DNA of 64,000 bases, taken from contig NZ_FQXA01000001.1 in assembly GCF_900129835.1 (NCBI RefSeq), positions 496,001 to 560,000 of the forward strand, read 5' to 3'. This DNA is from Stutzerimonas xanthomarina DSM 18231 (GTDB taxonomy: Bacteria; Pseudomonadota; Gammaproteobacteria; Pseudomonadales; Pseudomonadaceae). Below the pieces are notes generated by a model. The model made no database searches, was not told the DNA's origin, and worked only from the letters and a program-made list of their open reading frames with translations. Both the position numbers and the translations under genes were made by a program. How positions within the stretch are numbered: the stretch's first letter is position 1; each line of letters begins with the position of its first letter. This document shows, in pieces, positions 17,621-26,500 of this stretch.

Positions 17621-17779
17621 TCAGCGACGGGCGATGATCCAGACCGCATGGATGATCCCCGGAATATAGCCCAGCAGGGTCAGCAGGATATTCAACCAGA
17701 AGGCGCCCCCCAGGCCAACTTGCAGGAACACCCCCAGCGGCGGCAGCAATATCGCGACGATGATGCGGATCAGGTCCAT
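17621..17779 (-). CDS. YqaE/Pmp3 family small membrane protein
   Basis: Encodes 52 residues from the ATG at 17779 with AAGGGGAACC upstream; the longer open frame is not conserved-looking. It has two hydrophobic helices and the family signature ILLPPLGVFLQVGLG plus LTLLGYIPGIIHAVWII. Pmp3/YqaE proteins are small inner-membrane proteins linked to salt and membrane-potential stress. It is monocistronic, with its own terminator. Confidence 0.93.
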   Translation of the reverse strand: MDLIRIIVAILLPPLGVFLQVGLGGAFWLNILLTLLGYIPGIIHAVWIIARR

Positions 17780-18171
17780 TGTGGTTCCCCTTAGGTCTGG
17801 TTTAGCCAATCGGTCTACTGTGAATCGACCGGATAGGCGCAAAGGGGTTCCTTTTCCTGCGGCAATCGGCGCGCGCCTGCAGATAGCGCGCCGGGGCGTT
17901 TCGATGGAGCAACCGCAACCGGGAAAGGCAGCGATTTCCAGCATCCGGTAGCGACCGTTTGAGTCGCCTGGGGCACCCGATGGGCGCAAGAGGGAGAGAA
18001 CGCGGCTGGCCTTGGAATGCGGTCAGCTGAATGCGTTGATGCCGCCGGCCTTGTGAGCCGCGTGCAACGCCAAGCAGTATCGCTTCAGCCAGTCGACTAT
18101 CGCAGATACGTCCAGCCCGCCGCCATAAGCGGATGGTCGAACATGACAGTCAGCCTTAGGGTTCTGCGCCG
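17780..18171. other. Intergenic stretch without a convincing gene
   Basis: This 392-base gap lies upstream of the Pmp3-family gene and downstream of the small membrane protein gene. It should hold the Pmp3 promoter and 5' leader. A 67-codon minus-strand frame (18023-18226) crosses it but overlaps the membrane protein gene by 55 bases and has no recognisable features. No clear repeat or terminator was seen. Confidence 0.5.
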
Positions 18172-18387
18172 CTAGTGATCGGCAGGCGGTTCGGATTTGT
18201 TGCGCTTGCGTCGAATGTTGAGCCAAGACAGCACGGCCAACGCCAGCATCAGCCCGGTCATGTTGTAGTTACCGATCGCCGCGTAGCCCAAGGCCGCCAG
18301 CGAGCAGGCTACAAAGCCGATCAAGCGCACATAGCCCATCATGGTGCGCACCGCGCCGCCGACGCGATCATCCTCTGGCCGCCCCAT
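18172..18387 (-). CDS. Small membrane protein, unknown function
   Basis: Encodes 71 residues from the ATG at 18387, which overlaps the stop of the metallo-hydrolase gene (ATGA). Residues about 17-55 form two hydrophobic segments (MMGYVRLIGFVACSLAALGYAA and MTGLMLALAVLSWLNI), followed by a basic tail. I do not recognise the family. Translational coupling to the hydrolase suggests that both are made together. Confidence 0.6.
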   Translation of the reverse strand: MGRPEDDRVGGAVRTMMGYVRLIGFVACSLAALGYAAIGNYNMTGLMLALAVLSWLNIRRKRNKSEPPADH

Positions 18388-19220
18388 CAAACCGACCTCG
18401 CCCGCATGCGTTCAAGCTCCTTGGCATCATGGCTGCAGAACAGCGTCACCTCGTCCTTGTGCTCCAGCGACAGGGTCCAGAGCCGATGCTGGTTTGCCAG
18501 GCGCGCCGTGCGATCTGTCTCCATCATGCGCTGATAGAAGCGCAGCCCCGGTGTGCAATGACGCTCGGTCTGGCCGACTTCATCGCGGTAGAAATAGGCG
18601 TCACCGGCGTGCAGCAGCCAACCGTGGCCAGTATCCAGCGCGACACCGGCGTGGCCATGGGTGTGCCCGGTGAGCGGGACCAGCAGGATCTCCGGCGGAA
18701 GGCCACGCAGCTCGCGTACCGCCTGAAAACCGAACCAGGTATCCCCGCCCGGTTCGTAGAACTGCCAGTGGCGCACTTCATCCCATTGCTGGTGGCGATA
18801 GCGGCGGTGGCCGAGGAAGCTGTGAGTCGAGCGCGCGGCGTCCATCTCGCGCTGCAGCACGTGCACCTGGGCATTGGGAAAGTCCGCGAGCCCACCGGCG
18901 TGGTCAAAATCCAGATGCGTGAGCACGATGTGCTGCACGTCATCCGCGTTGAAACCCAACTGCCGAAGCTGCTCCAGCGCCGTGAAGCGACGCTCGAACT
19001 TGATGTTGTTGACCGCAATGAAGAACGCACTGAGTCGCTTGCGTGGCTCCAGCACATCGCAGTTGCCAAAGCCGGTATCGACCAGCACCAACCCATGCCC
19101 GTCGGTCTCGATCAACAGACGGTGGCACACCAGGCTAGCGGTCAAGCCACTGCTGAAGCCGTCGAACAGCTTGCCGCCGACCGGGCACATGCAACCGCAA
19201 TTGAGATGATGAACGCGCAT
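18387..19220 (-). CDS. Metallo-beta-lactamase-fold hydrolase
   Basis: Encodes 277 residues with GGAG upstream of the ATG. The zinc motif is LTHLDFDHAGGL near residue 105, with further ligands in LTGHTHGHAG and HAGDAYFY. The N-terminus NCGCMCPVGG and the LVDTGFG segment fit lactonase-like or general MBL-fold hydrolases (AHL lactonases share LTHLHxDHAG). No signal peptide is seen, so it is cytoplasmic. The substrate is unknown; quorum-signal lactonase activity is possible but not shown. Confidence 0.85.
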   Translation of the reverse strand: MRVHHLNCGCMCPVGGKLFDGFSSGLTASLVCHRLLIETDGHGLVLVDTGFGNCDVLEPRKRLSAFFIAVNNIKFERRFTALEQLRQLGFNADDVQHIVLTHLDFDHAGGLADFPNAQVHVLQREMDAARSTHSFLGHRRYRHQQWDEVRHWQFYEPGGDTWFGFQAVRELRGLPPEILLVPLTGHTHGHAGVALDTGHGWLLHAGDAYFYRDEVGQTERHCTPGLRFYQRMMETDRTARLANQHRLWTLSLEHKDEVTLFCSHDAKELERMRARSV

Positions 19221-19455
19221 GGAAGTCTCCTCAGGCCCGGAACGCCATACATCGGCACGCTCCGTGGCAGGCGCCGATGTTCAGCTTCTATCAGCTGTGA
19301 GGCTTGCGAGCCGCGCAGAGTTCAGGCGCCAGCGACCTTGACCGATGATCTGTGTCACGGTCCCGCACGGTCGCGGTGAACCTGTGGCCGGCTGGACTAT
19401 CCTCTGAGGACTGCCTCGATCAATCACCTGGCATCCACCGGGGAGGTCACCGCTG

Positions 19456-20823
19456 ATGCGTCGTCGCTCCACTCACCGATTCGCCTGGCTGATGACTCTG
19501 CTGCTGGCCTTCATCAGTACTGCGCACGCGGCCGATTCGGTCATGGTGCTGCGTGTAGACGGGGTTATCGGCCCAGCCAGCGCCGACTACGTCATCCGGG
19601 GCATCGAGAGGGCGCAGGAGGCTGATGCGCAGCTGTTGGTGCTGGAGCTGGACACACCCGGCGGACTGGACATTTCGATGCGCGCCATGATCAAGGAAAT
19701 CCTCGCCAGCCCGGTGCCGATTGCCACCTATGTCACCCCCAGCGGTTCGCGGGCGGCCAGTGCCGGCACCTACCTGCTCTATGCCAGCCACGTCGCCGCG
19801 ATGGCCCCCGGCACCAACCTCGGCGCCGCGACTCCGGTACAGATCGGTGGCAGCGGCAGCGGCCCACCGGTGCCTTCACCGGAGGCCGAGAAAGAAAACG
19901 AAAAGACCGGCGACGCCATGAGCCGCAAACAGGTCAACGACGCAGCCGCCTACATTCGCGGCCTGGCACAACTGCGCGGGCGCAATGCCGAATGGGCCGA
20001 GCGGGCGGTGCGCGAGGCCGTCAGCCTCTCGGCAACCGAGGCGCTGGAGCAGAACGTGGTCGACTACCTGGCCAGCGACCTTGATGACCTGCTGACCCAG
20101 CTGGACGGCAAAACGGTCGAGACCCGTGCTGGCACGCGGACGTTGCAAACTGCCGACGCAGCCATTGAGCGCCATGACCCGGACTGGCGGGTGCGCTTGC
20201 TTGCCGTGATCACCAACCCCAGCGTGGCGCTGATCCTGATGATGATCGGCATCTATGGGTTGGTCTTCGAATTTTCCAACCCGGGCACCGGCGCCGGCGG
20301 CGTCATTGGCGGGATCTGTCTGCTGCTGGCGCTGTTTTCGTTGCAACTGCTGCCAATCAACTATGCCGGGGTTGCGCTGATTCTCTTGGGCCTTGCGTTC
20401 ATGGTCGCCGAAGCCTTCGTGCCCAGCTTCGGTGTGCTAGGCCTTGGCGGCGTGGCCGCCTTTGTCACCGGTTCAGTGATCCTGATCGACACTGAGGTGC
20501 CAGGCTTCGGCATTCCATTGGCGCTGATCGGCACGCTTGCTGTCATCAGCGCGTTGCTGGTCTTTGGCGTCGTCAGCATGGCGCTGAAAGCCCGACGCCG
20601 ACCGGTGGTGAGCGGCGATGCCGAACTGATCGGCACACTGATCCAGATTACCGACATCAAGGCGGATGAGCCGGACACCGGTTGGGTGCAGCTGCACGGT
20701 GAACATTGGCAGGTCCATGGAACCGGGCCATTGCAGGTGGGCCAGCAGGTTCGCGTGGTGGCGCGGCATGGCTTGCGACTGGATGTGACTGCGGCCGACA
20801 GGCCGTCAACCGAGAAGAGGTGA
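19456..20823 (+). CDS. NfeD-family membrane serine protease (ClpP-like)
   Basis: Encodes 455 residues with a signal peptide (residues 1-25, ending THAADS-like). The ClpP-like domain has LELDTPGGLDISM and SRAASAGTYLLYASHVAAM, where the Ser in ASAG is the expected nucleophile; the catalytic Lys is expected in the MSRKQVNDAAA segment. Four or more membrane helices follow (about 250-385) and a C-terminal OB-fold NfeD domain ends the protein. It is 3 bases upstream of a slipin gene; NfeD proteases cleave the C-terminus of partner stomatins in archaeal homologues. Full-length (1b) type. Confidence 0.9.
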   Translation: MRRRSTHRFAWLMTLLLAFISTAHAADSVMVLRVDGVIGPASADYVIRGIERAQEADAQLLVLELDTPGGLDISMRAMIKEILASPVPIATYVTPSGSRAASAGTYLLYASHVAAMAPGTNLGAATPVQIGGSGSGPPVPSPEAEKENEKTGDAMSRKQVNDAAAYIRGLAQLRGRNAEWAERAVREAVSLSATEALEQNVVDYLASDLDDLLTQLDGKTVETRAGTRTLQTADAAIERHDPDWRVRLLAVITNPSVALILMMIGIYGLVFEFSNPGTGAGGVIGGICLLLALFSLQLLPINYAGVALILLGLAFMVAEAFVPSFGVLGLGGVAAFVTGSVILIDTEVPGFGIPLALIGTLAVISALLVFGVVSMALKARRRPVVSGDAELIGTLIQITDIKADEPDTGWVQLHGEHWQVHGTGPLQVGQQVRVVARHGLRLDVTAADRPSTEKR

Positions 20824-20826
20824 AGC

Positions 20827-21588
20827 ATGGGGCTTGAAATGAGTTTTGTCGCCGTCGCGGTGCTGGTAATTGCACTGCTGGCGTCAACGTTCCGCATCTT
20901 GCGCGAATACGAGCGCGGCGTGGTGTTCCAGCTGGGCCGCTTCTGGAAGGTCAAGGGGCCGGGGCTGATCCTGATCATTCCCGGCATTCAGCAGATGGTC
21001 CGGGTCGACCTGCGCACCCTGGTGCTCGATGTACCGACTCAGGATGTGATCTCCCGCGACAACGTCTCGGTGAAGGTCAATGCGGTCGTCTACTACCGCG
21101 TGCTGGACGCAGAAAAGGCGATCATCCAGGTCGAGGATTACCACTCGGCGACCAGCCAGCTGGCGCAGACGACGCTGCGTGCGGTGCTCGGCAAGCATGA
21201 CCTGGACGACATGCTGGCCGAACGTGAGCAGCTCAACAACGACATCCAGCAGGTACTCGACGCGCAAACCGACGCCTGGGGAATCAAGGTCGCCAACGTC
21301 GAAATCAAGCATGTGGACCTCGACGAATCAATGATTCGCGCCATTGCCCGGCAGGCCGAGGCGGAACGCGAGCGGCGCGCCAAGGTCATTCATGCAGAGG
21401 GCGAACTGCAGGCCTCGGAAAAACTCATGCAGGCCGCCGAGATGCTCGGGCGCCAACCCGGCGCCATGCAACTGCGCTACATGCAGACGCTGAGCAACAT
21501 CGCGGGCGACAAGAACTCGACCATCGTCTTCCCGCTGCCCATGGAGCTGCTGCAGGGCATGGGTAACCTCACTAAGAAAACCGAGTAG
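20827..21588 (+). CDS. Slipin / stomatin-like SPFH (Band 7) membrane protein
   Basis: Encodes 253 residues: an N-terminal membrane helix (about 5-22), then the SPFH domain with [37 protein letters not shown], and [13 protein letters not shown] [15 protein letters not shown]. The C-terminus is helical and Glu/Arg-rich ([19 protein letters not shown]). It forms oligomers in membrane microdomains. It is the natural partner of the NfeD protease encoded immediately upstream. Confidence 0.93.
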   Translation: MGLEMSFVAVAVLVIALLASTFRILREYERGVVFQLGRFWKVKGPGLILIIPGIQQMVRVDLRTLVLDVPTQDVISRDNVSVKVNAVVYYRVLDAEKAIIQVEDYHSATSQLAQTTLRAVLGKHDLDDMLAEREQLNNDIQQVLDAQTDAWGIKVANVEIKHVDLDESMIRAIARQAEAERERRAKVIHAEGELQASEKLMQAAEMLGRQPGAMQLRYMQTLSNIAGDKNSTIVFPLPMELLQGMGNLTKKTE

Positions 21589-21597
21589 AGACTTCCT

Positions 21598-22095
21598 ATG
21601 CCCTTGCGCTCCGCCGTACCCGTTGTTCGCTTGCTCACGTTGTTCATGCTGACGCTCACGCTTGGCGCCTGCGCGGCCTTTTCTCAGCGCGACCCGCTCA
21701 ACGTGCAGGTCGCCGGCATCCAGCCGCTGCCCGGCGAGGGCCTGGAGTTGCGCATGGCGGTCAAGTTACGGATTCAGAACCCTAACGACAGGGCGTTGGA
21801 CTACGACGGTGTAGCACTGGACCTAGAGATCAATGGACGGCGCCTGGCCAGCGGCGTCAGTGATGCGCAGGGCAGCGTACCGCGCTTTGGCGAAACCGTG
21901 CTGAGCGTACCGGTCACCATCTCGGCCTTTTCCGCCGCGCGTCAGGCGCTGGGCCTGGCCGATCACATTGGCATGGACAAAGTGCCTTATGTGCTGCGCG
22001 GCAAACTGGCAGGCGGGCTGATCGGCACGCAGCGTTTCGTCGAGAAGGGCACATTGGATCTGGAAGGTGCACTGCCGAGCCCGTATCGGCGGTAG
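21598..22095 (+). CDS. LEA type 2 (WHy-domain) lipoprotein
   Basis: Encodes 165 residues. Residues 1-22 form a lipoprotein signal with lipobox LGAC (Cys23 region). The remainder fits the WHy/LEA14 fold: KLRIQNPNDRALDYDGVALDLEINGRRLASG is the typical core. These proteins are linked to desiccation and stress tolerance. The gene follows the slipin gene by 9 bases and probably belongs to the same operon. Confidence 0.85.
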   Translation: MPLRSAVPVVRLLTLFMLTLTLGACAAFSQRDPLNVQVAGIQPLPGEGLELRMAVKLRIQNPNDRALDYDGVALDLEINGRRLASGVSDAQGSVPRFGETVLSVPVTISAFSAARQALGLADHIGMDKVPYVLRGKLAGGLIGTQRFVEKGTLDLEGALPSPYRR

Positions 22096-22163
22096 ATCGC
22101 TAGCGTACGCAGCCGGCAGACGCGCCCTTGCCAGCGGGTAATTTAGCCGCCGGTATCTCCCAA

Positions 22164-22240
22164 CGTTTCGCGAGCAAGCTCGCTCCTACAAATCAGTATT
22201 TGCTGTCTCGTTGAGCAGGAACGCTTGCTTGCGAACGACG
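22164..22240. repeat. REP pair with the motif GCGAGCAAGCTCGCTCC
   Basis: The first unit (22164-22190) contains the palindrome GCGAGCAAGCTCGC followed by TCCTACA, a common Pseudomonas REP form. A diverged inverted unit (22212-22240) reads as CGTTCGCAAGCAAGCG on the minus strand. Together they look like a REPIN in the gap between the convergent LEA and trehalase genes. Confidence 0.75.
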
Positions 22241-22281
22241 GGCTGCCGACCCGCCACAGTTGCGGCAGCTGTTCGCCCTGC

Positions 22282-23880
22282 TCACTCCACCCGGCAGCGG
22301 CCGGCGCGGCAACGGTGAGCTTCATGAGTCGGGTCTGCCTGCATCAGTTTGCGGGTCACACCATTGGTCCAACCGAAGCCATCCTGCAGCGGGTATTCAC
22401 CACCGCCGGCGTGCTCGGTGCACGGTCGCAGCACATACTTCTCGACCAGCTTGCTCTCGCTTTCGAACAGCAGTGAAATAATCTTCAGCCAACGCTCTTC
22501 GATCTGCAGCGCCAGCGCATCGTGGCCGTAGTGCTGAAGCCCGCGGATGCCCATCCATTGCAGCGGCGCCCAGCCGTTCGGGCGGTCCCACTGCTCACCG
22601 CTGCCACTGACTTCCGTGGTGGAAAGTCCGCCGGGGGCCAGCAACCGTTCACGGACAACCCCAGCCACCCGTGCTGCCTGCTCGGCACTGGCGTGCCTGA
22701 CGAACAGCGGCGTCAGGGTCGCGGCGGTGAGGTTTTCCCGCGGCTGCGCCAGGCACCAGTCGTAGTCGAAATAGGCACCGTGCTGCTCGCTCCACAAGTA
22801 ATGATCGATCGCAGCCAGACGTTTTTTGGCACGCCGATCGAACGCCTCGGCGCAATCATGCTGGCCCTTGGCGTGACTGAGACGGGCGATCTGCCGCTCG
22901 AGGTTGTAGAGAAAGCTGTTCAGGTCCACTGGGATGATCTGCGTGGTGCGAATGCTCGAGAGGCGCTGAGGGTCCGCCAGCCAGCGCGAACTGAAATCCC
23001 AGCCGGACTCGGCACCGGCGCGCAGGTCGCGATAGACCTCATGCGCCGGCCGGCTGGAGGAGCGCGCCGTTTCGACGTCTTCGAGATAAGACTCCTCGCG
23101 CGGCGTGTCGCGCTCATCCCAATAGCGATTCAGCACACTGCCATCGGCCAGACAGACGCAGCGTCGATGCACTTCGCCGGGCCGCAGCTGATCATCGCCG
23201 TCGGTCCAGAACGCATGTTCCTTGCGCAGCTGCGGCAGGTAAGCACTGGCGGGGTGCACACCAGTCTCCTCGAACAGGTCGGCCATCAACGCGAACACCG
23301 GCGGCTGCGAGCGGCTCAGGTAGTAGGAACGGTTGCCGTTGGGCACGTGGCCGTAGGTGTCGATCAGGTAGGCGAAATTGTCCGCCATGGCCCGCAGCAA
23401 CTCGCAATGCCCACTCTCATCCAGGCCGAGCATGGTGAAGTAGGAATCCCAGTAGTACAGCTCGGTAAAACGACCGCCCGGCACTACGTAATCGTGGGGC
23501 AGCGGAAGCAGCGAGGAGAATTCCGGGTGCTGGCGCGGGTGGCGGGTCAGCACCGGCCAGAGCCGGTCGATGTGCTCAGCCAGGGTATCGTCGGGGTTGG
23601 CGACGAACTCGGTTGGCTGTCGCTGGTAGATCTCGAAATGCTTAAGCACAAAGCCGCGCAGATCGAAACCCGGCTCGCTGTTCTGCGCCCGATAGGCTTC
23701 GAGGATGCGCTCCGGATGCTGCCGCGGGGCGCAGTCGACAAAGGTCTTGCTGTCGGCAAACACTCGCTGCATCTGCACCGCCACGAAGAGTTCCTGGTAA
23801 CGATCGGCGGGGGTCAGGGTATCGGCGGCTGACACCGCACGAGTGTCGTAATCGAAGTCGCTCGAAGGGGTATCGGTCAT
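22282..23880 (-). CDS. treF: Cytoplasmic trehalase (GH37)
   Basis: Encodes 532 residues from the ATG at 23880. Both trehalase signatures are present: PGGRFTELYYWDSYF (near residue 140) and QWDRPNGWAPLQWMG (near residue 435). It hydrolyses trehalose to two glucose. There is no signal peptide, which indicates the cytoplasmic type. Its ATG overlaps the SDR stop (ATGA), so the dehydrogenase gene lies upstream in the same operon. The last ~15 residues (HEAHRCRAGRCRVE) are Arg- and Cys-rich and unlike the rest, perhaps a shifted or poorly conserved tail. Confidence 0.93.
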   Translation of the reverse strand: MTDTPSSDFDYDTRAVSAADTLTPADRYQELFVAVQMQRVFADSKTFVDCAPRQHPERILEAYRAQNSEPGFDLRGFVLKHFEIYQRQPTEFVANPDDTLAEHIDRLWPVLTRHPRQHPEFSSLLPLPHDYVVPGGRFTELYYWDSYFTMLGLDESGHCELLRAMADNFAYLIDTYGHVPNGNRSYYLSRSQPPVFALMADLFEETGVHPASAYLPQLRKEHAFWTDGDDQLRPGEVHRRCVCLADGSVLNRYWDERDTPREESYLEDVETARSSSRPAHEVYRDLRAGAESGWDFSSRWLADPQRLSSIRTTQIIPVDLNSFLYNLERQIARLSHAKGQHDCAEAFDRRAKKRLAAIDHYLWSEQHGAYFDYDWCLAQPRENLTAATLTPLFVRHASAEQAARVAGVVRERLLAPGGLSTTEVSGSGEQWDRPNGWAPLQWMGIRGLQHYGHDALALQIEERWLKIISLLFESESKLVEKYVLRPCTEHAGGGEYPLQDGFGWTNGVTRKLMQADPTHEAHRCRAGRCRVE

Positions 23881-24644
23881 TGCTCGCTGTAATTCCATAG
23901 CAGTCCACCATCAATCACCAGTGTAGTGCCGGTGACGTAGTCGGCGTCGTCCGAGGCGAGAAAGGCCACCGCACCGGCAACATCGTGCGGCTGCCCCAGG
24001 CGCTTGGCCGGGATGTTTTCGAGCAGCCCGGCAAGCTTCTCCGGCTCGTTCATCAGGGTCTGGTTAATGGGCGTCTCGATCGCACCAGGGGCAACGTTGT
24101 TGACCGTGATCCCCAGCGGCGCCAGCTCGATCGCCAGGTTGCGCGTCAGCATTTTCAGACCGCCCTTGCTGGAGCAGTAGGCACTGAAGTTGGGGAATGG
24201 CAGCTCTTCGTGAACCGAGCTGTTGTTGATGATCCGCCCGCCCCGCCCGGTGTCGCGCAGGTGACGGGCAAAGGCCTGAGACAGGAAGAACGGGCCGCGC
24301 AGATTGACGTTCAGCACCTGGTTGTAATCCGCCTCGCTCACATCGAGGAAGGCGTCGTGCCTCTGGACCCCGGCGTTATTGACCAGAATGTCCAGCCGAC
24401 CCATTTGCTCGACAGCCTGCTCGACCAGTCGATAGCAGTTGGCGGGCTCTGCAACGTCAGCAGCGATGAAACAGACCCTATGCCCCAAGGCTTGCACCTG
24501 CTCGAGCGTTTCACGCGCCTGCTCGTCATCGTGCCGCCCGTTGATCACGAGATCGGCGCCTTCTTTGGCCAGGCGTATGGCGATGCCGCGGCCGATGCCC
24601 TGGGAGCTGCCGGTAACCAGGGCGACCTTGTTCTGCAATTTCAT
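23877..24644 (-). CDS. Short-chain dehydrogenase, glucose-1-dehydrogenase-like
   Basis: Encodes 255 residues from the ATG at 24644 with GAGGTG upstream. The SDR motifs are TGSSQGIGRG (cofactor), NNAG, catalytic Ser in INNSSVHEELPFP, YCSSK (Tyr/Lys) and GAIETPIN. The SSVHE and PGAIETPIN segments and the closing TGTTLVIDGG resemble Bacillus-type glucose 1-dehydrogenases. Coupling to trehalase suggests that glucose released from trehalose is oxidised to gluconolactone. The substrate is inferred; other sugars are possible. Confidence 0.8.
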   Translation of the reverse strand: MKLQNKVALVTGSSQGIGRGIAIRLAKEGADLVINGRHDDEQARETLEQVQALGHRVCFIAADVAEPANCYRLVEQAVEQMGRLDILVNNAGVQRHDAFLDVSEADYNQVLNVNLRGPFFLSQAFARHLRDTGRGGRIINNSSVHEELPFPNFSAYCSSKGGLKMLTRNLAIELAPLGITVNNVAPGAIETPINQTLMNEPEKLAGLLENIPAKRLGQPHDVAGAVAFLASDDADYVTGTTLVIDGGLLWNYSEQ

Positions 24645-24738
24645 CGAACACCTCGTGTGGCTGTCGGGCCGCAGCGGCGACCGCTGAGTCCTCCCAAGGT
24701 GAGACGGGCAGTGACCGGACGCGTTCAACGAAGGCTGT

Positions 24739-24767
24739 TTGCGGATGCTTCGGGCATCGTTCTAATA
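24739..24767 (+). promoter_or_regulatory. Candidate sigma-70 promoter of rarD
   Basis: TTGCGG and CTAATA are separated by 17 bases, about 80 bases upstream of the rarD ATG. The 200-base region also holds the divergent start of the SDR-trehalase operon. Only sequence similarity supports the site. Confidence 0.35.
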
Positions 24768-24844
24768 CAGGCTCAACGGCAGACAAAGCGGATCGCCGAG
24801 CGCAAAATGGCCGGCTCTCCACCGCCCCCGTTTTCAGGACGTCC

Positions 24845-25732
24845 ATGGACACCGTCGATTTGCGCAAGGGTTACCTTCTGGGTCTGTTGACCTTTTCCAT
24901 CTGGGGCCTGTTCCCGCTCTACTTCAAGTCCATCGAGCAGTATGCGGCGCTGGAAATCGTCACTCAGCGCGCCATCTGGTCGGCCCTGTTCGGCACGCTG
25001 GTGCTGAGCCTCTGGCGGCACCCCGGCTGGTGGCAGGAGTTGCTGGCCCATCCGCGACGAATCGGCGTGCTGATGATTTCCAGCGTGCTGATCGCCAGCA
25101 ACTGGCTGATCTACGTTTGGGCGGTGAATAACGGTCACATGGTCGAAGCGAGCCTGGGCTACTACATCAACCCACTGGTCAACGTGCTGCTGGGGCTGAT
25201 CGTATTGCGTGAACGGCTGCGGCCGTTGCAATGGGTTGCCGTGGCGATGGCTGCGGTCGGCGTGCTGCTGCAGTTGATCACCCTCGGCGATTTTCCCTGG
25301 GTGTCGATCGCGCTGGCGTTGAGTTTTGGCAGCTATGGCCTGTTGCGCAAGCAGGCACCGGTCGCCGCCTTGCCAGGCTTGGTAGTGGAAACCTGGCTGC
25401 TGCTACCCATTGCGCTGGGCTGGCTGTTTTTCTTTGGCACCGGCCCAAGCACCGAGTGGTCGCTCTGGACCGAACCACAGGCCCTATGGCTGGTGGCCGC
25501 CGGACCGGTGACCCTGTTGCCACTGCTGTGCTTCAACGCTGCAGCACGGCATCTGCCGTATTCGACGCTGGGGTTTCTGCAATACATAACGCCAACGCTG
25601 GTGCTGATCCTCGCGGTGTGGGTCTTCAACGAGCCCTTCCCCTCGGACCGCCAACTGGCATTCATCTGTATCTGGGCCGGGCTCGCCGTGTACAGCTTCG
25701 ACGCCTGGCGACTGATGCGTAAGGCGGGTTGA
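24845..25732 (+). CDS. rarD: RarD/EamA-family transporter
   Basis: Encodes 295 residues with about ten hydrophobic helices. The N-terminus KGYLLGLLTFSIWGLFPLYFK and the segment NWLIYVWAVNNGHMVEASLGYYINPL are hallmarks of the RarD subgroup of EamA drug/metabolite transporters. It is an inner-membrane transporter of unknown substrate. It is divergent from the SDR-trehalase operon and followed by a REP pair. Confidence 0.92.
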   Translation: MDTVDLRKGYLLGLLTFSIWGLFPLYFKSIEQYAALEIVTQRAIWSALFGTLVLSLWRHPGWWQELLAHPRRIGVLMISSVLIASNWLIYVWAVNNGHMVEASLGYYINPLVNVLLGLIVLRERLRPLQWVAVAMAAVGVLLQLITLGDFPWVSIALALSFGSYGLLRKQAPVAALPGLVVETWLLLPIALGWLFFFGTGPSTEWSLWTEPQALWLVAAGPVTLLPLLCFNAAARHLPYSTLGFLQYITPTLVLILAVWVFNEPFPSDRQLAFICIWAGLAVYSFDAWRLMRKAG

Positions 25733-25813
25733 GGCAGCGGGCGCCGCGCTTCAGGCTTGGACTGCGCCGGCTTTAGTGGGCACCAACCTCAAGCGGTAAG
25801 TGCCTAGTCGCTC

Positions 25814-25950
25814 TTTGTGGGAGCGGTCTTGACCGCGATGCGGCGGCGCCGTGGTCGGAGATGCGTTTCGTCTGGCTTTAGGTGCTGGCCAGCGGCCCCC
25901 TGTCTCCGCTGGCTGGTTGGAAGCTTCGCGATCAAGACCACTCCCACAGG
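25814..25950. repeat. REPIN with the motif GTGGGAGCGGTCTTGACCGCG
   Basis: Unit one (25814-25840) reads TTTGTGGGAGCGGTCTTGAC and continues CGCGATG; unit two (25924-25950) is its inverse (CTTCGCGATCAAGACC then ACTCCCACAGG). The pair encloses about 80 bases, which fits a REPIN between the convergent rarD and gcvR genes. This is a different REP family from those at 6.7 kb and 22.2 kb. Confidence 0.8.
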
Positions 25951-25981
25951 CTGGGGTGTCTGCCGTGCCTGCCGCCTACAC

Positions 25982-26500
25982 TCAGTCCACCGGTTGCAGC
26001 ACAAGCTCGACCATCAGGTCGTCGGCCAGGGTTTCCAGATGCTGCTGGAGCTGATCGAGCGACAGCTCGGAGGGCACCGCCAGCCGTGCATCGGCCCGGA
26101 ACAGCAATTCGTTGGTCATCGGCGCGGGCATCACATCGGTATCCAGGCTTTCCAGGTTCACACCGTGGCGGGCTAGCAACTGGGTGATGTCACGGACGAT
26201 CCCGGCGCGATCGTTGCCCACCAGCTGCAGCTGAATCATCTGCCAACGGCGCTCGGGTTCGGTGCCGCTGTGCGCAACCAGCACACGAATGCCCTGTTGC
26301 TCCAGCTGCTGCAACGCGTCGATCAGGCCGGAATGCGCCTGGGCGGGCACTGCGACACGGAGAATGCCGGCGAACTGTCCAGCCATACGTGACATGCGAC
26401 TCTCCAGCCAGTTGCCACCGTGTTCGGCGACACATTTGGCCACTCGCTCGACCAGCCCCGGCTGATCCTCTGCAATGACGGTTAGGACGAGATGATCCAT
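25982..26500 (-). CDS. gcvR: Glycine cleavage system regulator-like double ACT protein
   Basis: Encodes 172 residues from the ATG at 26500 with AAGGAGT upstream. Two ACT domains are visible: LVLTVIAEDQPGLVERVAKCVAEHGGNW at the N-terminus and LQLVGNDRAGIVRDITQLLARHGVNLESL in the second half. The arrangement matches GcvR-type proteins, which modulate GcvA control of glycine cleavage. It is divergent from malate synthase G. The GcvR name is a family-level call. Confidence 0.85.
   Translation of the reverse strand: MDHLVLTVIAEDQPGLVERVAKCVAEHGGNWLESRMSRMAGQFAGILRVAVPAQAHSGLIDALQQLEQQGIRVLVAHSGTEPERRWQMIQLQLVGNDRAGIVRDITQLLARHGVNLESLDTDVMPAPMTNELLFRADARLAVPSELSLDQLQQHLETLADDLMVELVLQPVD

Noticed and set aside
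18023..18226. 67-codon minus-strand frame downstream of the small membrane protein
   Set aside because: It overlaps the membrane protein gene by 55 bases, lacks a good ribosome site and shows no hydrophobic or conserved pattern.
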